Positions 16,642 to 25,117 of a stretch of DNA of 36,056 nt are shown in pieces (within the stretch, counting starts at the first letter, position 1; each line of letters opens with the position of its first letter). The position numbers and the translations under genes were made by a program. The notes beneath the pieces are model-generated. The model was not told the DNA's origin and did no database searches. It saw only the letters and a list, made by a program, of their open reading frames with translations. The DNA is from Bacteroidales bacterium (lineage in GTDB: Bacteria; Bacteroidota; Bacteroidia; Bacteroidales; UBA1715): contig JAKSTZ010000022.1 of the NCBI GenBank assembly GCA_024402335.1, positions 1-36,056 on the forward strand, in the 5' to 3' direction.

Positions 16642-19173
16642 TTACGCCTCTATTTCAATTTCCATAGATAGTATTTCAACAGGGTATCTGTCGTTTGTGA
16701 TATGGAATCTTGCGTCACGTGTTGGACGGATTAAACGACGATATTCTGCCAAATTGTCTTTTACCCAACTTGCCGATTTGTTTTCCACTTTAAGATACGC
16801 AGGATTTGAACGTGTCGTCAAAGCCAAACGAATCGCTGTTATGGACTTGTAAATCGTTTTTGTCTGGGCATTTATATTTTGTGGATTACTGATAAATTCA
16901 CTCGATATATTATACCCAATTTCCGATACACTTGTTGGTCTGTCCTCTGATGGTATTGTAATTGTCCCATTTGACACTTCATATTCGCCTATGAATTTAC
17001 GGTCGCCATCATAAACATTCAACATTTGTCCATTATATGCAATCGGTGTCGTCATTGTGATTATACCTGTTATAGGATTGTATGTAAAGGAATAAGGTGC
17101 CGCTTCGGTATATTTTGTATCGTCAATGAGTTCAAAACAAGTATTCCCATTTCTATCGGTCACAAATATAACTTGTTCGTCACATTGTATCGTCTGTTTA
17201 TATTTCACAGATGGGTTATAACGTCTGCAAAACGCTTGAACTTCGTGTTCTTGCAGATAATTACCGATTACCAACGAACCATCTATCATTGACACAAACA
17301 GCAATGTATCGTCTGTCGAATCAAGTCCTCGTTTTTGACACATATCTACGATTCCCGAATCTAATACGTCTGTCAATAACGATATATATGGCGTCATATA
17401 ACTTGCAGATTGGTAATTATATTGGAACCCGATTAAACCCTTGCCGTTCTTTGGCACGAATAAAGTCATACCATTTGCAGCAATAACAGGTTCCACACCA
17501 GACGTTCCGATTGACGAATTACGTATAAACCCAGAATTACGTGTGATTGCCTGGTCTGACATTAGCCATTCGTTGTTGGTTGTAAATATCTGAATACCTT
17601 GGTTTAACAAGATTCTTTTAATCTGTTCTTTTTCTGTTGAACCGATAACCAACTGGAACGCAGAATTTGATAAGTATTCGTCTTTGAACGAATTGTATTT
17701 TCCTATTTCAGAAAATATCATTTGAGATGGATTATAACTTGTTCCACCGATAATTAAACGCTGTTGATAGAACAGAATTGACGTTGGGTAATTTGTCTGT
17801 TCTGTTGGGTTATCAGCAGTAAATGGTCTTGCACCCGAAAACACTGGCTGTTCTGAATATTTAATTGTAAAACCTGTTGCTGGGCTTGAATCTGTGTAAT
17901 TTTTATCAAACGATACCAATGTTTGTCCATCAAGCGTTTTTACGTCATATCTTTGTCCAGATACTGTTCCTGTTATGGATTGAATCTGCATTATACCGAT
18001 TGCGTTTAACCCATCAAAGGTCATTCCTTGCAATATACTTTTGGCATAATTCGTTGGGTCAACGCCTGTTGGTGCCGTTAAAGAAAACAAAGTTCCATTA
18101 CTTTTACCAGTAATTTTAATTATACCCTGCATAGCGGAATTATACCATTGTGTAGAATATGTTTGGTCTGTGTTTGCTGTTGGTGTTGTCCAATCAGAAC
18201 CTGTCCATACCCAAAGCGCACTATTCCATACGTCACGAATTACGTCGTCTATCTGTGGTGTATAACTAACGTCTGTCCAAATTGTCGTGGTGTTTGCGCT
18301 GGTTATATCAACTGTCATTCCTGTTCCTGAACCACCTATAACAGGTAAATTTGTTCCTGCTGGGTCAACATTATAGATTGCAGATGGGTCATTTACGGTT
18401 AAAGCACCAGAATTGTATGTAAATTGTGCGCCATTGGCAATTTCTACAATATCGCCATCGGCATAACCACTGCCTGCACTGTTTATTGTTGCACCAGTTA
18501 TTGTCCAATTTGTTAAACTTGCAATACGGTCAAGACGTTTTACACTCCAAGGAAAACTTGTTGTTGGATTTCCTGTTCCAGAATTAGGAAATACATAATC
18601 GCCAACAACAATACCAACTGCCGATGGGTCTGCTGGCAATCCCTCATTTCCCATACGGAATACTGTTGGGTCCAAAGACGGTAATGTGATTGACGCAGAT
18701 TTCAATATGTTTGACATTGAAATTGAAAATACCGATTCTGTAATTGCCGTTATATCGTCAATGTTTATCTGCATTATAGGATTATCGCCAGTTGCAACTA
18801 AAATCAAATCTTGGTTTTGTGCCAAAATAACTTTATCGACATTTGTTTCTGTCAACCATAAAGCACCTAAAACATTTGATAAAAGTTCTGCATTTTTATT
18901 ATAAACAGATATTGTGTGGTCCGTTCCATTGAAAGCAATAAAACCCTCTTGCATATTTGCAAGTTTTATCTTTTCTGTTTTTATCTTTTTGATACCATTC
19001 CACGCCACAACAAGACGTGTTCCAGGTGCAGATTTTAATGCACCATATTTTGAATTGTAATAATTTAATATTTTTTGTCCAGAGGCGTCAAGGATTCCAA
19101 TATCTGTCCTTTCTATCAAATCAGGCGATATTTGTCCTTTTGATATTCTAAGGATTTTTCTTTTAATTGTCAT
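16642..19173 (-). CDS. Tail tubular protein B-like (gp12-type nozzle)
   Basis: 843 residues, ATG after GGAGGG. The N-terminus (MTIKRKILRISKGQISPDLI, then ERTDIGILDASGQKILNYYN and APGTRLV) matches the usual opening of podovirus nozzle/tail tubular B proteins: a G-x-ISP-L..R.D segment followed by R.GT. The remainder is beta-rich, as expected for the six-bladed nozzle. It directly follows the gp11-like gene, as in T7. It forms the distal tail tube through which DNA leaves. Confidence 0.85.
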   Translation of the reverse strand: MTIKRKILRISKGQISPDLIERTDIGILDASGQKILNYYNSKYGALKSAPGTRLVVAWNGIKKIKTEKIKLANMQEGFIAFNGTDHTISVYNKNAELLSNVLGALWLTETNVDKVILAQNQDLILVATGDNPIMQINIDDITAITESVFSISMSNILKSASITLPSLDPTVFRMGNEGLPADPSAVGIVVGDYVFPNSGTGNPTTSFPWSVKRLDRIASLTNWTITGATINSAGSGYADGDIVEIANGAQFTYNSGALTVNDPSAIYNVDPAGTNLPVIGGSGTGMTVDITSANTTTIWTDVSYTPQIDDVIRDVWNSALWVWTGSDWTTPTANTDQTYSTQWYNSAMQGIIKITGKSNGTLFSLTAPTGVDPTNYAKSILQGMTFDGLNAIGIMQIQSITGTVSGQRYDVKTLDGQTLVSFDKNYTDSSPATGFTIKYSEQPVFSGARPFTADNPTEQTNYPTSILFYQQRLIIGGTSYNPSQMIFSEIGKYNSFKDEYLSNSAFQLVIGSTEKEQIKRILLNQGIQIFTTNNEWLMSDQAITRNSGFIRNSSIGTSGVEPVIAANGMTLFVPKNGKGLIGFQYNYQSASYMTPYISLLTDVLDSGIVDMCQKRGLDSTDDTLLFVSMIDGSLVIGNYLQEHEVQAFCRRYNPSVKYKQTIQCDEQVIFVTDRNGNTCFELIDDTKYTEAAPYSFTYNPITGIITMTTPIAYNGQMLNVYDGDRKFIGEYEVSNGTITIPSEDRPTSVSEIGYNISSEFISNPQNINAQTKTIYKSITAIRLALTTRSNPAYLKVENKSASWVKDNLAEYRRLIRPTRDARFHITNDRYPVEILSMEIEIEA

Positions 19174-19185
19174 TTAACCCTCCGT

Positions 19186-19812
19186 TTAATACCAATCGTG
19201 TAAAAACTGGTCCTCGTTTCCGATTGTTTCGTCGTGGTGGGACATTTCAAAATCTTTGTTTTTCAATGTCGGTTCGTCAAATTGCATTTTCTGTATAAGG
19301 AAATTCTTTGTATTTGGGTCAACGCCGCCTATATCAGCCAATGTTGCAGCCAAATATAATTTAATCCAATCTATAACCCAAGGGTCTAAATTTGCTTCCG
19401 CGCCTGACATATTTGCTGTATATTGCAGCATAAATGCAGATTTATTGGTTTTCGCAATATTTCCTATAATATCAACACCGTTTTGAAATGGTTGGTTGCG
19501 TTCTTTGTCTAACCAGAATCCATTTGCTGTCAAGAAATCTGTCGGAAGCGTGAATTTATATTTGTATTTTCCATCGCCAGTATCATTTTCTTGCGGATTA
19601 TTTAGAAATACATATTTTTGTGCAGAACGCCACGGATACACCATAAGTGCTTCGTCTTTTACAGATTCATACATAGCCAAGGTCAACCCCTCAACAGAAT
19701 CGTCTGCTATATCGTGTTGGTCCTCGTCTTGAAATGTTGGCTTTACTGGGTATTTCCAGTATTGCAAAAACATTTCAGTTAAAAGTTTATCACGTGCCGT
19801 TGTGTCTGCCAT
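19186..19812 (-). CDS. Tail tubular protein A-like (gp11-type adaptor)
   Basis: 208 residues, ATG after GAGG. The acidic, helical N-terminal half contains a YESVKDEALMVYPWRSAQ segment typical of gp11-type adaptors, followed by KYKFTLPTDFLTANGFW and a WVIDWIKLYLAATLAD helix. The adaptor ring joins the portal to the nozzle. The order portal, small gene, gp11-like, gp12-like supports the call. Confidence 0.8.
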   Translation of the reverse strand: MADTTARDKLLTEMFLQYWKYPVKPTFQDEDQHDIADDSVEGLTLAMYESVKDEALMVYPWRSAQKYVFLNNPQENDTGDGKYKYKFTLPTDFLTANGFWLDKERNQPFQNGVDIIGNIAKTNKSAFMLQYTANMSGAEANLDPWVIDWIKLYLAATLADIGGVDPNTKNFLIQKMQFDEPTLKNKDFEMSHHDETIGNEDQFLHDWY

Positions 19813-19827
19813 TTTAACACCTCAGAT

Positions 19828-20085
19828 TTAGATTTGGTCGTATGCTTTCATTATGGTTTGTAAAGTTGCAATACTTTTTTTGACTTCGGCTGCAATTTCA
19901 TTTAATTGTTTTATTGTGCCTGCGTCCTCTTGATGGTCCATACAGCCCAAACATTCCATAACGTCCTCTAACATTTCTGATTCTTTTTTAATCAAACCAG
20001 CAATTTTTTCAGCACCCCAGTAATTAGGTTTTAATTCACGTGGTTGTGGGATTCTTGATACATCTCTCATAACTTCGTCTGACAT
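19828..20085 (-). CDS. Small helical protein between portal and adaptor genes
   Basis: 85 residues, ATG after GGAGG. After a Pro-rich start (VSRIPQPRELKPNYWG) the protein is two helices (KIAGLIKKESEMLEDVMECL and EIAAEVKKSIATLQTIMKAY), a likely helical hairpin. No family recognised. Its position between portal and tail adaptor suggests a minor head-completion or assembly protein. Confidence 0.65.
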   Translation of the reverse strand: MSDEVMRDVSRIPQPRELKPNYWGAEKIAGLIKKESEMLEDVMECLGCMDHQEDAGTIKQLNEIAAEVKKSIATLQTIMKAYDQI

Positions 20086-20102
20086 TTTTTTACCTCCGTT
20101 GG

Positions 20103-21662
20103 TTATTTGTTTTTATCAACTGCAATTTGTGCAGCCGCTTTTGCTTGTTCTTTGTTGTTGTCGATAGCCATTTGCGCTTCGATATTGGCGGTTTCAGCAG
20201 CACCCATTTGTTGTGCTGCTTGGTCTGCCGCTTCGTCTATTTCCTCTGCTGTGTGGGTAATTTCGATTGGCAGATTATACGCTTTTTCCAAAGTTTCAAG
20301 TGTGCGTCCACGATTCAACGTCTGGTATATTGCCTGTGGGTCAAACATACCAACTGTTTGAATGTATTGCAATATCTTGTTGATGGCTTGAACGTCCATT
20401 TGTGCGTCATTGTTGACTTCACACTCCAAGATTTCGTGCAACTGGTCTAAGGTAATACTTGTCACGCCAGCCAATTCACGAGCATAAATATCGTCGAACA
20501 AATCCCAACCGATTTCACGTATGGTTGAGGTCATTTTAGACACAGCGATAGATACCATTTCGTCTTGTGGATTTTGACGTGCATATACTTCCGCAGCGGT
20601 CATTTCTCTTGGGTCGTTCGGTAAAGTGTAATCAAGCATTGTCTGTTTGATTGCTAATTCCTCAGATTGAATTTCTAATACAAAATCATTCTTTGCTTGT
20701 GATAATTGAATTGGTTGAACGCCTTGTATATCACGCACAAACATACGTCCGCCTGGTTTGAAATTCACATTACGGTCTAAGAAATTACCTGCTGTCGATA
20801 AAAACATAGGAAATGCAAACGGTATAAGTTCCAATTTACATTTGATATATGAATTTAATCTTTTTAGAGCAGGTTTTGCTTTCATAGCAACACCAGTTCC
20901 ATAAGGCATATCTGACGCACGTGTCCAGTGGAATAAATGCACTGGCGAACGTTTGCCATAATCACGAACTAACAAGATTTTATCATTGTATTGTAAATAA
21001 TATTCCCATCTGTTGGTTTGTTCGTTGAAATACAAAGTATCTTGTAATTTCATTTCCTCCTCGGAACCTGGACCATAAGTTTCACGTCCAGCGATATTTT
21101 TCATACCGCGTAATTCTGGGAAATAAACACCAACAAGATTTGCAGCCAGACGAATTTCACGACATACTGTCTGGTGTTGTTCTGTGCCGAGCATATATTC
21201 CGTTATAGGTAATTTTTTGAATTGAACACCATTTATTGTATTTTCACGAACGATGGCGGCTGTTCCTGCTGCTAAATCATAATATGCTTCATTCAAAATG
21301 TCGTCAACGCGTAATTCATTTTTGCGTTCATTGACACGTTTTGAAATCTGGGCACACAAATCTCGCAGTTCTGCTTCATATTCTGTGACAAAACTATCTT
21401 TGGGTCTGAATGAAAAATAAGGTTTTTCATAAGGCGTCAATTTATTTTGAATACGCGCAACAAACACGTCAACACCGATTTTTCCTGCCTGTGTGAATAA
21501 TGGAATCTGTTTTAGATTACCAGGAAATCCACCTTTGACACGCCAAATCTCGTTGCGTTCTGGCTGTGTATATGCCATCGCTTCAAAATACTCGCTATTC
21601 CACGCTTGTTTTGCTGTGCTGGCTTTACTGCGAATACTTGATAATTGTTTTTGGTTTAGCAT
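20103..21662 (-). CDS. Portal / head-to-tail connector protein
   Basis: 519 residues, ATG after GGAGG, close to the usual 520-560 residues of podovirus connectors. Family-like segments include an N-terminal WNSEYFEAMAYTQPERN, a VFVARIQNKLTPYEKPYFSF stretch, HLFHWTRASDMPYGTGVAMK, NDPREMTAAEVYARQNPQ and a C-terminal Ala/Gln/Lys-rich tail. Twelve copies form the ring at one capsid vertex through which DNA is packaged by the terminase. It lies after the lysis genes rather than beside the scaffold gene, an uncommon order. Confidence 0.88.
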   Translation of the reverse strand: MLNQKQLSSIRSKASTAKQAWNSEYFEAMAYTQPERNEIWRVKGGFPGNLKQIPLFTQAGKIGVDVFVARIQNKLTPYEKPYFSFRPKDSFVTEYEAELRDLCAQISKRVNERKNELRVDDILNEAYYDLAAGTAAIVRENTINGVQFKKLPITEYMLGTEQHQTVCREIRLAANLVGVYFPELRGMKNIAGRETYGPGSEEEMKLQDTLYFNEQTNRWEYYLQYNDKILLVRDYGKRSPVHLFHWTRASDMPYGTGVAMKAKPALKRLNSYIKCKLELIPFAFPMFLSTAGNFLDRNVNFKPGGRMFVRDIQGVQPIQLSQAKNDFVLEIQSEELAIKQTMLDYTLPNDPREMTAAEVYARQNPQDEMVSIAVSKMTSTIREIGWDLFDDIYARELAGVTSITLDQLHEILECEVNNDAQMDVQAINKILQYIQTVGMFDPQAIYQTLNRGRTLETLEKAYNLPIEITHTAEEIDEAADQAAQQMGAAETANIEAQMAIDNNKEQAKAAAQIAVDKNK

Positions 21663-21675
21663 TTATAACCTCCAA

Positions 21676-22173
21676 TTACCCTAATACAACTCCACCTGTT
21701 CCACGTGAATCGTCAACAACCGAACCACCGCCTCCACCTTGTGACGAACGGCTTAAAGTTGGTTGCAAACTTTTACGCAAAGATAATAAGTTTGCACGAC
21801 GAGTGCGTTCCTCTTGTGCATTTACCTTGTTGACTTCTGCTTGATACGCTGCTTGGGCTTTTCTTTCCTCCTCGGCTACACTAGCATTTTTTGCACCAGT
21901 ATAACCAGCAAGCCCTGTTGCAGCGGTTGCACCAAGAAATGCGGTCGTCCCTGTCAATGCAGATGCCGTTCCAGCAAATCCAAGAGCACCAGCGGCAGCA
22001 CCACCTGTCAATAAAGCAGCAGCAGCAATACCACCAACCGTGATTGCTTCTTTACCGCCGTGTTCCCAGAAGTCGCTTGCAATTTGTTCTGTTTTTTTCC
22101 AGCCCTCAGAAACGGCGTGTTCTACACCGTGTGCGGCTTTCGATAACAAACCTCCGTGTCCAAACAATCCCAT
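21676..22173 (-). CDS. Probable minor virion protein, Gly/Ala-rich
   Basis: 165 residues, ATG after AAGGAG. A short amphipathic start (MGLFGHGGLLSKAAHGVEHA) leads to a Gly/Ala-rich hydrophobic middle (about 45-95), a charged coiled-coil-like part (SVAEEERKAQAAYQAEVNKV) and a flexible Gly/Ser tail. Such proteins beside portal genes are often packaged and may insert in membranes during ejection. No family is recognised. Role is inferred from position. Confidence 0.6.
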   Translation of the reverse strand: MGLFGHGGLLSKAAHGVEHAVSEGWKKTEQIASDFWEHGGKEAITVGGIAAAALLTGGAAAGALGFAGTASALTGTTAFLGATAATGLAGYTGAKNASVAEEERKAQAAYQAEVNKVNAQEERTRRANLLSLRKSLQPTLSRSSQGGGGGSVVDDSRGTGGVVLG

Positions 22174-22187
22174 AATTTACTCCTTTT

Positions 22188-22532
22188 TTATATTATTCCT
22201 TTTCTAAGTTTTCCAACTATTATCAGATATATTGTTGCACCTATTCCAGTGATTATCAACCAGAAATAAGTTTTCCAACGAACTAAATCTGATTCAAGTT
22301 TTGATATTTGCGATTCGCAAGTTTCGCCTGCATTGACAAGATTTGCTTTTGCTGTCAATAACGAATTTTCTGCTTGTTCCTTGCATTGTGCCAAAGTTTC
22401 TGTTTTTTTGATTATCTTTTCTGAACGTTCGATTTGTTCTATACCAGAATTGACGATTGCCTGTGTTGGCGATTTTGTTGCACAACCAGTTAGAATAAAC
22501 ACTGATAAAATTGCTATAATGATTTTATACAT
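22188..22532 (-). CDS. Unimolecular spanin-like lipoprotein
   Basis: 114 residues, ATG after GGGGAG. An N-terminal signal with lipobox LTGC (Cys17) would anchor it in the outer membrane. The periplasmic part is helical (residues 30-85), and a C-terminal transmembrane helix (YFWLIITGIGATIYLIIVGK) would anchor it in the inner membrane. This two-anchor design is that of u-spanins such as T1 gp11, which fuse the membranes at the last step of lysis. It overlaps the lysozyme gene by 8 bases, supporting a lysis role. Confidence 0.75.
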   Translation of the reverse strand: MYKIIIAILSVFILTGCATKSPTQAIVNSGIEQIERSEKIIKKTETLAQCKEQAENSLLTAKANLVNAGETCESQISKLESDLVRWKTYFWLIITGIGATIYLIIVGKLRKGII

Positions 22533-22974
22533 TGTTTAAGAACTCCCCTAATTCTGCTATTCTACGTCTAGCCAACCCTTTCATAAACTTACCGTTTGCT
22601 TTGAACCAATCCCATTGTCTGCATACGGTTTCAAGGTCGTTTTCAATAATTGCTTTATAACACTTAGAACGCTTGAACGAACCTATGCCAACATTATAAC
22701 AAAGTGAAATTATTGCGTCAATAGCATTTTCTGATAACTTTGCTAATTTTGCGTCTTTTTGCAGTTCGTTTTGTATTTTATTTATATCTCGAACCAATAG
22801 GGCTTCTGCTTCTGATTGGGTAATAATGTCGCCTTTTTTGAATGGTTTGCCGTTTTTGTCCATCGTGCTTCCATAACCTATTGTCCAGGGCGTGCCACCA
22901 GTTGCAGGGTCTGGGTATGCTTTCAAAGAGCAACCCTCGAATTTTTTAATCAAATCATAAGCAACTGTTCCCAT
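22525..22974 (-). CDS. GH24 (T4-type) lysozyme, endolysin
   Basis: 149 residues, ATG after AAAGG. Classic catalytic signature: E13 in KKFEGCSLKAYPDP, D22, then PWTIGYGST with T31. Later segments SENAIDAIISLCYNVGIGSF and GLARRRIAELGEF are typical of the family. The enzyme cuts the glycan chain of peptidoglycan. No signal peptide or signal-anchor is present, so it needs a holin, supplied by a neighbouring gene. Part of the lysis cassette holin-lysozyme-spanin. Confidence 0.92.
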   Translation of the reverse strand: MGTVAYDLIKKFEGCSLKAYPDPATGGTPWTIGYGSTMDKNGKPFKKGDIITQSEAEALLVRDINKIQNELQKDAKLAKLSENAIDAIISLCYNVGIGSFKRSKCYKAIIENDLETVCRQWDWFKANGKFMKGLARRRIAELGEFLNNV

Positions 22975-22975
22975 T

Positions 22976-23233
22976 TTATTCGCCTTTGTGAATACTATAT
23001 TCTTTGTCGCCTGCCTTGATAGAAATGTTAGGTAATTTCCTAAATATTTCTATTAGCCAAAGCAAAATCCCTGTTATAAACCCAGAGCAAGCAACCGTTG
23101 CCTGCCAGATATTATTTATATCAGATACACCCATATATAAACGCCAAATCAAATTACAGATTATGCAGATACAACCAATCACACGTGCGTATGAATATTC
23201 GCCATTCGAATCGCATAACCATTGTATTTTCAT
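22976..23233 (-). CDS. Holin-like membrane protein
   Basis: 85 residues, ATG after AAGAGAAA. Two hydrophobic helices are visible (about 18-36, VIGCICIICNLIWRLYMGV; and 43-64, WQATVACSGFITGILLWLIE), followed by a short charged tail ending KEYSIHKGE. Size, two helices and the position directly before the lysozyme gene fit a class II-type holin. The gene 23234-23425 also encodes a membrane protein, so the roles of holin and partner could be swapped. Confidence 0.65.
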   Translation of the reverse strand: MKIQWLCDSNGEYSYARVIGCICIICNLIWRLYMGVSDINNIWQATVACSGFITGILLWLIEIFRKLPNISIKAGDKEYSIHKGE

Positions 23234-23425
23234 TTATTTTCTCTTTTTCAATAACATATCTATCTTTGTATTCAATTCAACCAACAAATCGTGGTCCTTA
23301 TCAAATTTGGCTAATTTCTGTTCCATAATACCGATTTTGGTTTTCATAATACCATACGATATTCCAACAGATACTATTACCGTGATAACAGATATTGTTA
23401 TTGTTATGAATTCTGTATAGGGCAT
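23234..23425 (-). CDS. Small membrane protein, possible holin partner
   Basis: 63 residues from the ATG at 23425, which has GGAGG six bases upstream. The reading frame extends to 23455 but that part overlaps the intergenic hairpin. One N-terminal transmembrane helix (FITITISVITVIVSVGISYG) is followed by a charged coiled coil (GIMEQKLAKFDKDHDLLVEL) and a basic end. It directly precedes the holin-like gene, and an antiholin, second holin or lysis regulator is likely. Confidence 0.65.
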   Translation of the reverse strand: MPYTEFITITISVITVIVSVGISYGIMKTKIGIMEQKLAKFDKDHDLLVELNTKIDMLLKKRK

Positions 23426-23443
23426 TTCTTTCCTCCTATTCAA

Positions 23444-23481
23444 GATATTGCCCAACCCTCGATTGAGGGCAGGGTAATATC
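23444..23481 (-). other. Long intergenic RNA hairpin after the decoration gene
   Basis: GATATT / AATATC, CCC / GGG and CCCTC / GAGGG pair around a gatt loop with one small internal loop and one G-T pair. It begins five bases after the decoration gene stop. No T-run follows on the minus strand, so it is more likely an RNA processing or stabilising element than a terminator. It may separate abundant head-protein mRNA from lysis genes. Confidence 0.7.
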
Positions 23482-23485
23482 TCTA

Positions 23486-23833
23486 TTAGGCAGCAGTGAT
23501 AACACCATCTGACGCAGTAATAGTTGTTCCGTCTGGTTTGACAACACCGAATGTATCGTCTGTTGCCACAGGCAAAGAATCTACTTCAAGAGGCATTGCT
23601 TCGGCTGTCAATACACCATCAGATTCTGTGATAACATAGAATCCTAATGACGCTGTTATAGCCAAAACAATATCGCCTGCTAACAAACCACATTTAGGGT
23701 CAAAATAACCCGCTGTTGTGATTGTATCAGGTGTTCCCCCTGCCGATACAGGAACTTTATATTTCCATAATTTTGGATTTCCAGATTCTGTATCGCCACC
23801 AAAACAAGATAATTTTTTAATATCGAAAGACAT
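23486..23833 (-). CDS. Head decoration / head-fibre-like protein
   Basis: 115 residues, ATG after AAAGGA. A small beta-rich protein immediately after the major capsid gene. The C-terminus (DDTFGVVKPDGTTITASDGV) is the repeat-like motif found in phage head fibres and trimeric decoration proteins. The N-terminal half (GGDTESGNPKLWKYKVPVSA) probably binds the capsid. It is flanked by two strong RNA hairpins, suggesting separately tuned expression. Confidence 0.7.
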   Translation of the reverse strand: MSFDIKKLSCFGGDTESGNPKLWKYKVPVSAGGTPDTITTAGYFDPKCGLLAGDIVLAITASLGFYVITESDGVLTAEAMPLEVDSLPVATDDTFGVVKPDGTTITASDGVITAA

Positions 23834-23853
23834 TGTAAATCCTTTTTTTCTTG

Positions 23854-23879
23854 TGTCCCCAAGTTTTACCCTGGGGACA
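23854..23879 (-). other. Intergenic RNA hairpin between capsid and decoration genes
   Basis: An 8-base perfect stem TGTCCCCA / TGGGGACA with a 10-base loop. In the direction of transcription it is followed by an A-rich stretch, not T, so it is not a standard terminator for this strand. It probably sets mRNA end-points or stability between two abundant head proteins. Confidence 0.65.
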
Positions 23880-23895
23880 GGTTATTTTTTATCTA

Positions 23896-24801
23896 TTAGG
23901 CAATAGATGGGTCGATTTTGATACCAATTACGCCACGGCTGTCGATAATAGAAGCACCGCAAGAGCCATTTGTCTTAAAGACGATTGGGTTGCCTTGTTT
24001 CAATGTTGCTTCGAATATACGAGTTTCCATTGCTTGGTTCATACCAAATCCAACACGAGAGCCCTTAAATGCAAAGCCCATCAAAGCACCGTCCGCAGCA
24101 ACTGGCAAACCAACTGCATTGTTAGCGTCTTTGGTGTTCATAAATGCAACCATAAAGCCGTTGTATGGAATCCAACGTATGCTGTCGTCCATATCGTTCG
24201 GTTTTGTAAAGCCGTTTTGAGCAGTTGCGCCATTGTAAATAGACCAGATTTCATAGAATTTTTGGTCTTGTTTCAATGTGTATTCTGCTTCACGTGGCAA
24301 CAACAAATAGCGGTCATTTTCGCCCCAGTTGTTTTTACCTGCTAACAAACCTACTTCGTGCATAGAGGACACAGTAAATGGTGTGCTGGCGTCGCCAACT
24401 TCCATATTTGTATCGTCATATTGCATTAAAGCGTCCAAGATAGAACGTGTAAAGCGGTTTTCCATTTGGTGCACTACTTTCGCCGCTGCCTGAGCACGCA
24501 AAGGTGCCGCAGAGTTAGTTGCGTTGATTACAGTGCGGTTTAATTTAGTTGCTGCTTCGTATAATACGATATTTGCAACTGCTGTGTCGGCATACAAGTC
24601 CGTTGGAACTGTATCTGCGCCGTCGTTGATTGGTTGTGCTTCGCCGTCAATATCAACAACTGGGAATCTGATTTCGTTTCCGACAACGATACCCTTGTTA
24701 TTGACAACATTACGCAAACCGTGTGTGGAGTTTAACAGCAAACGCTGAACTTCTGCCACAAAGTGGGTTATATTTAACAACCCTGTTGTTATTGGGTCCA
24801 T
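23896..24801 (-). CDS. Major capsid protein
   Basis: 301 residues from the ATG at 24801 (AAGGA upstream). The reading frame extends to 24885, but the added residues are low-quality Thr/Pro sequence with no ribosome site. Features of an HK97-fold coat protein: an early NVVNNKGIVVGNEIRFPVVD strand region, a helical NRTVINATNSAAPLRAQAAA spine, and a C-terminal domain with GFGMNQAMETRIFEATLKQG. GC-richer and more regular codon use than neighbours fits high expression. The gene follows its own promoter region and precedes the decoration gene. Confidence 0.85.
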   Translation of the reverse strand: MDPITTGLLNITHFVAEVQRLLLNSTHGLRNVVNNKGIVVGNEIRFPVVDIDGEAQPINDGADTVPTDLYADTAVANIVLYEAATKLNRTVINATNSAAPLRAQAAAKVVHQMENRFTRSILDALMQYDDTNMEVGDASTPFTVSSMHEVGLLAGKNNWGENDRYLLLPREAEYTLKQDQKFYEIWSIYNGATAQNGFTKPNDMDDSIRWIPYNGFMVAFMNTKDANNAVGLPVAADGALMGFAFKGSRVGFGMNQAMETRIFEATLKQGNPIVFKTNGSCGASIIDSRGVIGIKIDPSIA

Positions 24802-24893
24802 TTTATGTCCTTTTTGTTTTTTTGTTAAAGTTGAGGTTCTTGTTGTCGGTGTTGGCTGATGGGTTCTCTCGATTGTCCATCGCACCGGTCATT

Positions 24894-24926
24894 ATTATAA
24901 TCACATATATTAAAATATATTGTCAA
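24894..24926 (-). promoter_or_regulatory. Possible proximal capsid promoter
   Basis: Minus-strand TTGACA at 24926-24921. A perfect TATAAT lies 21 bases away (24899-24894), or GATTAT at 18 bases (24902-24897). The spacing is off for the best -10, so strength is uncertain. Confidence 0.4.
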
Positions 24927-25017
24927 GAATATTTTTTATAAATACTACCGTTAGAACGACACTAATGTCGAATCTGAGAAATCCGCCACTTTTTTTCAGC
25001 AAAATCTTTGTATATAC

Positions 25018-25050
25018 CTATATATAGTGTTGACAAAACAAATTCGTCAA
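25018..25050 (-). promoter_or_regulatory. Capsid operon promoter with conserved two-box motif
   Basis: Minus-strand TTGACG (25050-25045), 18-base spacer, TATATA (25026-25021). The -10 side overlaps the conserved block 25018-25038, which is 20 of 21 identical to 7307-7327. The next gene downstream is the major capsid gene, so this is probably the main late promoter. Confidence 0.6.
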
Positions 25051-25117
25051 TATCTAGCGTGTTTTTTCTTTGCATTTCAATAAGCAGATGGAACACCAAT
25101 CGGGCTGATATTCCGTT

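Larger units (their letters stand above)
24802..25117 (-). promoter_or_regulatory. Capsid leader and promoter region
   Basis: About 316 bases with no gene. It contains two sigma70-like promoters (listed separately), a small hairpin CGACA-ctaa-TGTCG near 24957-24970, and the leader block aaatccgccacttt (24979-24992) shared with the 7267-7282 region. A long untranslated leader of 100-200 bases therefore precedes the capsid gene. Confidence 0.6.

Noticed and set aside
24802..24885. N-terminal extension of the capsid gene to 24885
   Set aside because: The added 28 residues are Thr/Pro/Lys-rich with no ribosome site, while the ATG at 24801 has AAGGA at good spacing.
25018..25038. T7-type phage RNA polymerase promoter
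   Set aside because: The minus-strand CACTATA resembles one, but the genome has no single-subunit RNA polymerase gene, and a sigma70 reading is available at the same site.
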